From the NCBI GenBank assembly GCA_964370035.1, contig CAYJGT010000009.1:1-35155 (forward strand): a stretch of 35,155 nucleotides of DNA. The letters run 5' to 3'. Below the pieces are notes generated by a model. It was not told the DNA's origin and ran no database searches. It saw only the letters and a list, made by a program, of their open reading frames with translations. The stretch's first letter is position 1, and every line of letters starts with the position of its first letter. Positions 33,100-35,155 of the stretch are shown piece after piece. Made by a program: the position numbers and the translations under genes. Source of the stretch: CAYJHC01 sp964370035. Its GTDB lineage: Bacteria > Bacillota > Clostridia > Peptostreptococcales > Anaerovoracaceae.

Positions 33100-33990
33100 A
33101 TGAGAGAAATAGTAGTTATAGCAGGTCCTACTGCAGTTGGAAAAACAAAATATTCAATTGACTATGCCTTGAAAAATAATGGGGAAATAGTTTCCTGCGA
33201 CTCTATGCAGCTATATAAGTATATGGCAATAGGAACAGCAAAGCCTACAGAAGAAGAACTATCACAGGTTAAGCATCATTTAGTAGACATAATTGATCCT
33301 AGGGAGGAATTTTCTGTAGCAATGTACTCTAAGCTTGCAAAGGCAGCAATAGAAGAGATTTTTTCGAGAGGGAAAACGCCTGTAATTTCTGGTGGAACTG
33401 GCTTATATTTAAACTCAATTATCTATGATATGGATTTTGGAGCAACAACTAGAGATATGGAATATCGTAAAAGTTTAGAAAAAATAGCAGAAGAAAAAGG
33501 AAATCTCTACGTCCATAATTTATTGAGAGAAAAGGATGCAGAAGCTGCGGATAGAATAGAAGTAAATAATCTAAGAAGAGTTATTAGGGCCTTAGAAGCA
33601 GTAGAACTATCTGGGGAAAAGTTAAAATCCTTTGATCAAGTTACTATGAAAACCAAAGATTATAGTGTTAAGCTAATAGGGCTAACTAGAGATAGAGCTA
33701 TATTGTACGAGAGAATTAATCAAAGAGTAGATCAAATGTTGGAAGAGGGCTTGATAGATGAAGTAAGGTCACTTCTTGACCAAGGGTTTACAGGGGATAA
33801 TATTGCAATGAAAGGTATTGGATATAAAGAAATAATAGCTTACCTTGAAGGCGAATATGAAATTGATAGGGCAATAGAGTTGGTAAAAAGAAATACTAGA
33901 AGATATGCAAAAAGACAGCTTACTTGGTTTAGACGATACGATGAAATGGAGTGGATAAGCTTAGATGAAAGAAGTGAAGTTACACAATAA
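33100..33990 (+). CDS. miaA: MiaA, tRNA dimethylallyltransferase
   Basis: This 296-residue enzyme attaches a dimethylallyl group to A37 of tRNAs that read codons starting with U. It shows the P-loop AGPTAVGKT (8-16), VSCDSMQLYKYMAIGTAKP, HHLVDIIDP, ISGGTGLYLNSIIYD, NLRRVIRALEA and the C-terminal GIGYKEIIAYLEGE and RRYAKRQLTWFRR. The length is normal for the family. ATG 33100 has AAAGG (33089-33093) 6 nt upstream; the TTG at 33097 is less likely. Dimethylallyl diphosphate for this reaction comes from the isoprenoid pathway whose dxs gene is upstream. No hfq gene follows, unlike in B. subtilis. Confidence 0.96.
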   Translation: MREIVVIAGPTAVGKTKYSIDYALKNNGEIVSCDSMQLYKYMAIGTAKPTEEELSQVKHHLVDIIDPREEFSVAMYSKLAKAAIEEIFSRGKTPVISGGTGLYLNSIIYDMDFGATTRDMEYRKSLEKIAEEKGNLYVHNLLREKDAEAADRIEVNNLRRVIRALEAVELSGEKLKSFDQVTMKTKDYSVKLIGLTRDRAILYERINQRVDQMLEEGLIDEVRSLLDQGFTGDNIAMKGIGYKEIIAYLEGEYEIDRAIELVKRNTRRYAKRQLTWFRRYDEMEWISLDERSEVTQ

Positions 33991-35086
33991 TAGTAATAAA
34001 CCAGATAATATTGTGTTAAAAGAGTATGAGATTATAAAACAAAGTGAAGAAATTGAAGGGCAACTACCTAAATTTCTTAAAGGTTATTTTATTTATCTAA
34101 AAGGTAATGTTTTGCCTATGAGTAGATTGGCTTATCTTCATGATGTTAAAGCCTTTTTAAGTTATCTCATAAAAGAAACAGACATTACAAATGCAGAAAA
34201 TCTTTCTGAAATAAAGTTAAATGAATTTCAAAAGATTAAGGGAATAGATGTGAATATGTATATTGATTATTGCAGGCAATATAAGGTAGAAGGGGAAGAT
34301 GCTATTTATATATATGAAAATAATAATAAAACACTTTCTAGAAAAAAATCTGCAATTTCAGTAATGTTTAAACAGTTATATAGGGATGAGCTTATTGAGA
34401 AGAATATTACTGATGGATTTGACCCAATAAGAGTTCCAAAGCCTCAAGAGAGAGAGATAAAAGCCTTACAAGACGATGAAGTGATGGTTATGCTAGATGC
34501 TGTATCAACGGGAAATGGCCTTACAAAAAAAGAGTTACAGTTTTGGGAAAAAACAAAATATAGGGATAAGGCAATTTTAATACTGTTTTTAACCTATGGT
34601 CTTAGACTATCTGAGTTACAGCAATTAAACATATCGTCCTTTAATTTTAGTAGGGGAGAGTTCTTGATTTTTAGAAAAAGAGGAAAAGAATCAACAATGC
34701 CTATTAATAAGTCTGTAACTTTAGTTTTAAAAGAATACATTGAAATGGAAAGAAAAAAAGAGAAAGAACTAGCTGAGGGAGAAAAAGATGCACTTTTCTT
34801 ATCTTTACAAGGCAAGCGAATGACTGAAAGGCAAATTAGAGAGTTGGTGAAAAAGTATACGGCTATATCACTTAAAACTTCTAAAAGTAATGGCTACAGC
34901 CCACATAAATTAAGAGCTACAGCAGCAACAAGCCTTATTGGTAGAGGAAATTCTATTTTTGATGTACAAAGCCTTCTTGATCATGAACAGGTAACTACCA
35001 CACAGCTCTATGCTGCGCATCAAAAAAATGTAAAAAGAGATTTAGTTAAAGATATGGAATGGGAAATAGAAAGAAAAGAGAAATGA
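33965..35086 (+). CDS. Tyrosine recombinase (XerC/XerD-like)
   Basis: This 373-residue site-specific recombinase has an N-terminal SAM-like DNA-binding domain (about 33-145, with LPKFLKGYFIYLKGNV and SRKKSAISVMFKQLYRDELI) and a catalytic domain with all expected residues: R214 in YGLRLSEL, lysine in the FRKRGKES hairpin (K238 or K241), H314 and R317 in SPHKLRATAAT, H340 in LLDHEQVTTT and the nucleophile Y349 in LYAAH. The length is somewhat greater than that of XerC/XerD (about 300). It overlaps miaA by 26 bp and lies in a housekeeping series with no phage genes. The target site is unknown. Confidence 0.9.
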   Translation: MKEVKLHNNSNKPDNIVLKEYEIIKQSEEIEGQLPKFLKGYFIYLKGNVLPMSRLAYLHDVKAFLSYLIKETDITNAENLSEIKLNEFQKIKGIDVNMYIDYCRQYKVEGEDAIYIYENNNKTLSRKKSAISVMFKQLYRDELIEKNITDGFDPIRVPKPQEREIKALQDDEVMVMLDAVSTGNGLTKKELQFWEKTKYRDKAILILFLTYGLRLSELQQLNISSFNFSRGEFLIFRKRGKESTMPINKSVTLVLKEYIEMERKKEKELAEGEKDALFLSLQGKRMTERQIRELVKKYTAISLKTSKSNGYSPHKLRATAATSLIGRGNSIFDVQSLLDHEQVTTTQLYAAHQKNVKRDLVKDMEWEIERKEK

Positions 35087-35155
35087 TGAATACGAAAAAA
35101 ACTTATGAATTACTAACAAAAGAGTTTGGTATAGACCCAAAGGTTATGGAGATTA
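35086..35155 (+). CDS. Start of an unidentified CDS (window ends)
   Basis: Two overlapping ATG codons (35083 and 35086) share bases with the TGA of the recombinase. The 23 codons visible from 35086 read MNTKKTYELLTKEFGIDPKV and continue to the window edge. The short helical N-terminus and position after miaA would suit the methionine gamma-lyase/aluminium-resistance family (YnbB type), which is found near miaA in many Firmicutes, but so little sequence cannot prove it. Confidence 0.4.
   Translation, partial: MNTKKTYELLTKEFGIDPKVMEI

Noticed and set aside
33965..35086. Integrated mobile element around the tyrosine recombinase
   Set aside because: No phage or conjugation genes, no flanking repeats or tRNA, and base composition like the neighbours.

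Overview
The window is one continuous stretch of AT-rich chromosome that looks like a strictly Gram-positive, low-GC Clostridia-type Firmicute. The grounds are: strong AGGAGG-type ribosome binding sites, frequent TTG/GTG starts, short or overlapping intergenic spacers, and family content such as RqcP/YabO, an Asp23-like protein next to nusB, TlyA after dxs, DUF5702/Flp1-like tad proteins and a MutL of the endonuclease type. I do not name a genus. No rRNA, tRNA, CRISPR array, insertion sequence or prophage was seen.

Layout. (1) 1-4775, plus strand: the tail of a phosphate-starvation operon, pstA (3' end only)-pstB-phoU-phoP-phoR, followed 9 bp later by a DUF2974/Mbeg1-like alpha/beta hydrolase. 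(2) 4864-4909: a strong bidirectional terminator between this operon and the convergent minus-strand sstT (Na+/serine-threonine symporter). A 17-bp palindrome sits in the sstT upstream region. (3) 6278-12468, plus: a compact tad (Flp-type pilus) operon behind a good sigmaA promoter: cpaF/tadA ATPase, tadB, tadC, a tiny Flp1-like pilin gene (9402-9581), TadE-like, DUF5702-like, a TadE-like protein with two copies of a Cys/His motif, and a protein resembling the FHA-associated DUF6382 domain but without FHA. (4) 12469-12803: a 335-bp gap with a relic-like ribosome binding site and about six degenerate 30-31 bp tandem repeats, ending in an extended -10 promoter only 6 bp from the next ATG. (5) 12804-19422: Sfp-type phosphopantetheinyl transferase, EamA exporter, recX, tcdA, coaB, rmuC, a metallophosphoesterase and deoB, most of them overlapping or nearly touching. 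(6) 19520-21637: pyrimidine-nucleoside phosphorylase, HU with its own promoter and terminator, rqcP and another terminator. (7) 21640-28310: a housekeeping operon of asp23-like, nusB, tsaD-like, xseA, xseB, ispA, dxs and tlyA. It starts at a second extended -10 promoter that also lies exactly 6 bp from the ATG. (8) 28328-35155: mutS, mutL, miaA, a tyrosine recombinase and the start of another gene, with a 37-bp tandem repeat between mutL and miaA.

How the genes work together. PstAB imports phosphate, PhoU and the PhoR-PhoP two-component pair sense and regulate it, and the hydrolase may belong to the same response. The tad operon would build a surface pilus or secretion fibre, but its prepilin peptidase and TadZ must be encoded elsewhere. 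DeoB and the nucleoside phosphorylase form a nucleoside salvage pair. IspA and Dxs feed isoprenoid synthesis. XseA/XseB, RecX, RmuC, MutS and MutL are DNA repair proteins, and TcdA, MiaA, TlyA and the TsaD-like protein are RNA-modification or RNA-modification-like proteins.

The most unusual points are the two apparently leaderless promoters of identical geometry, the helically phased 31-bp repeat array in front of one of them, and the Cys/His-repeat pseudopilin. No complete, obviously undescribed multi-gene system was recognised; most of the window is conserved housekeeping DNA.
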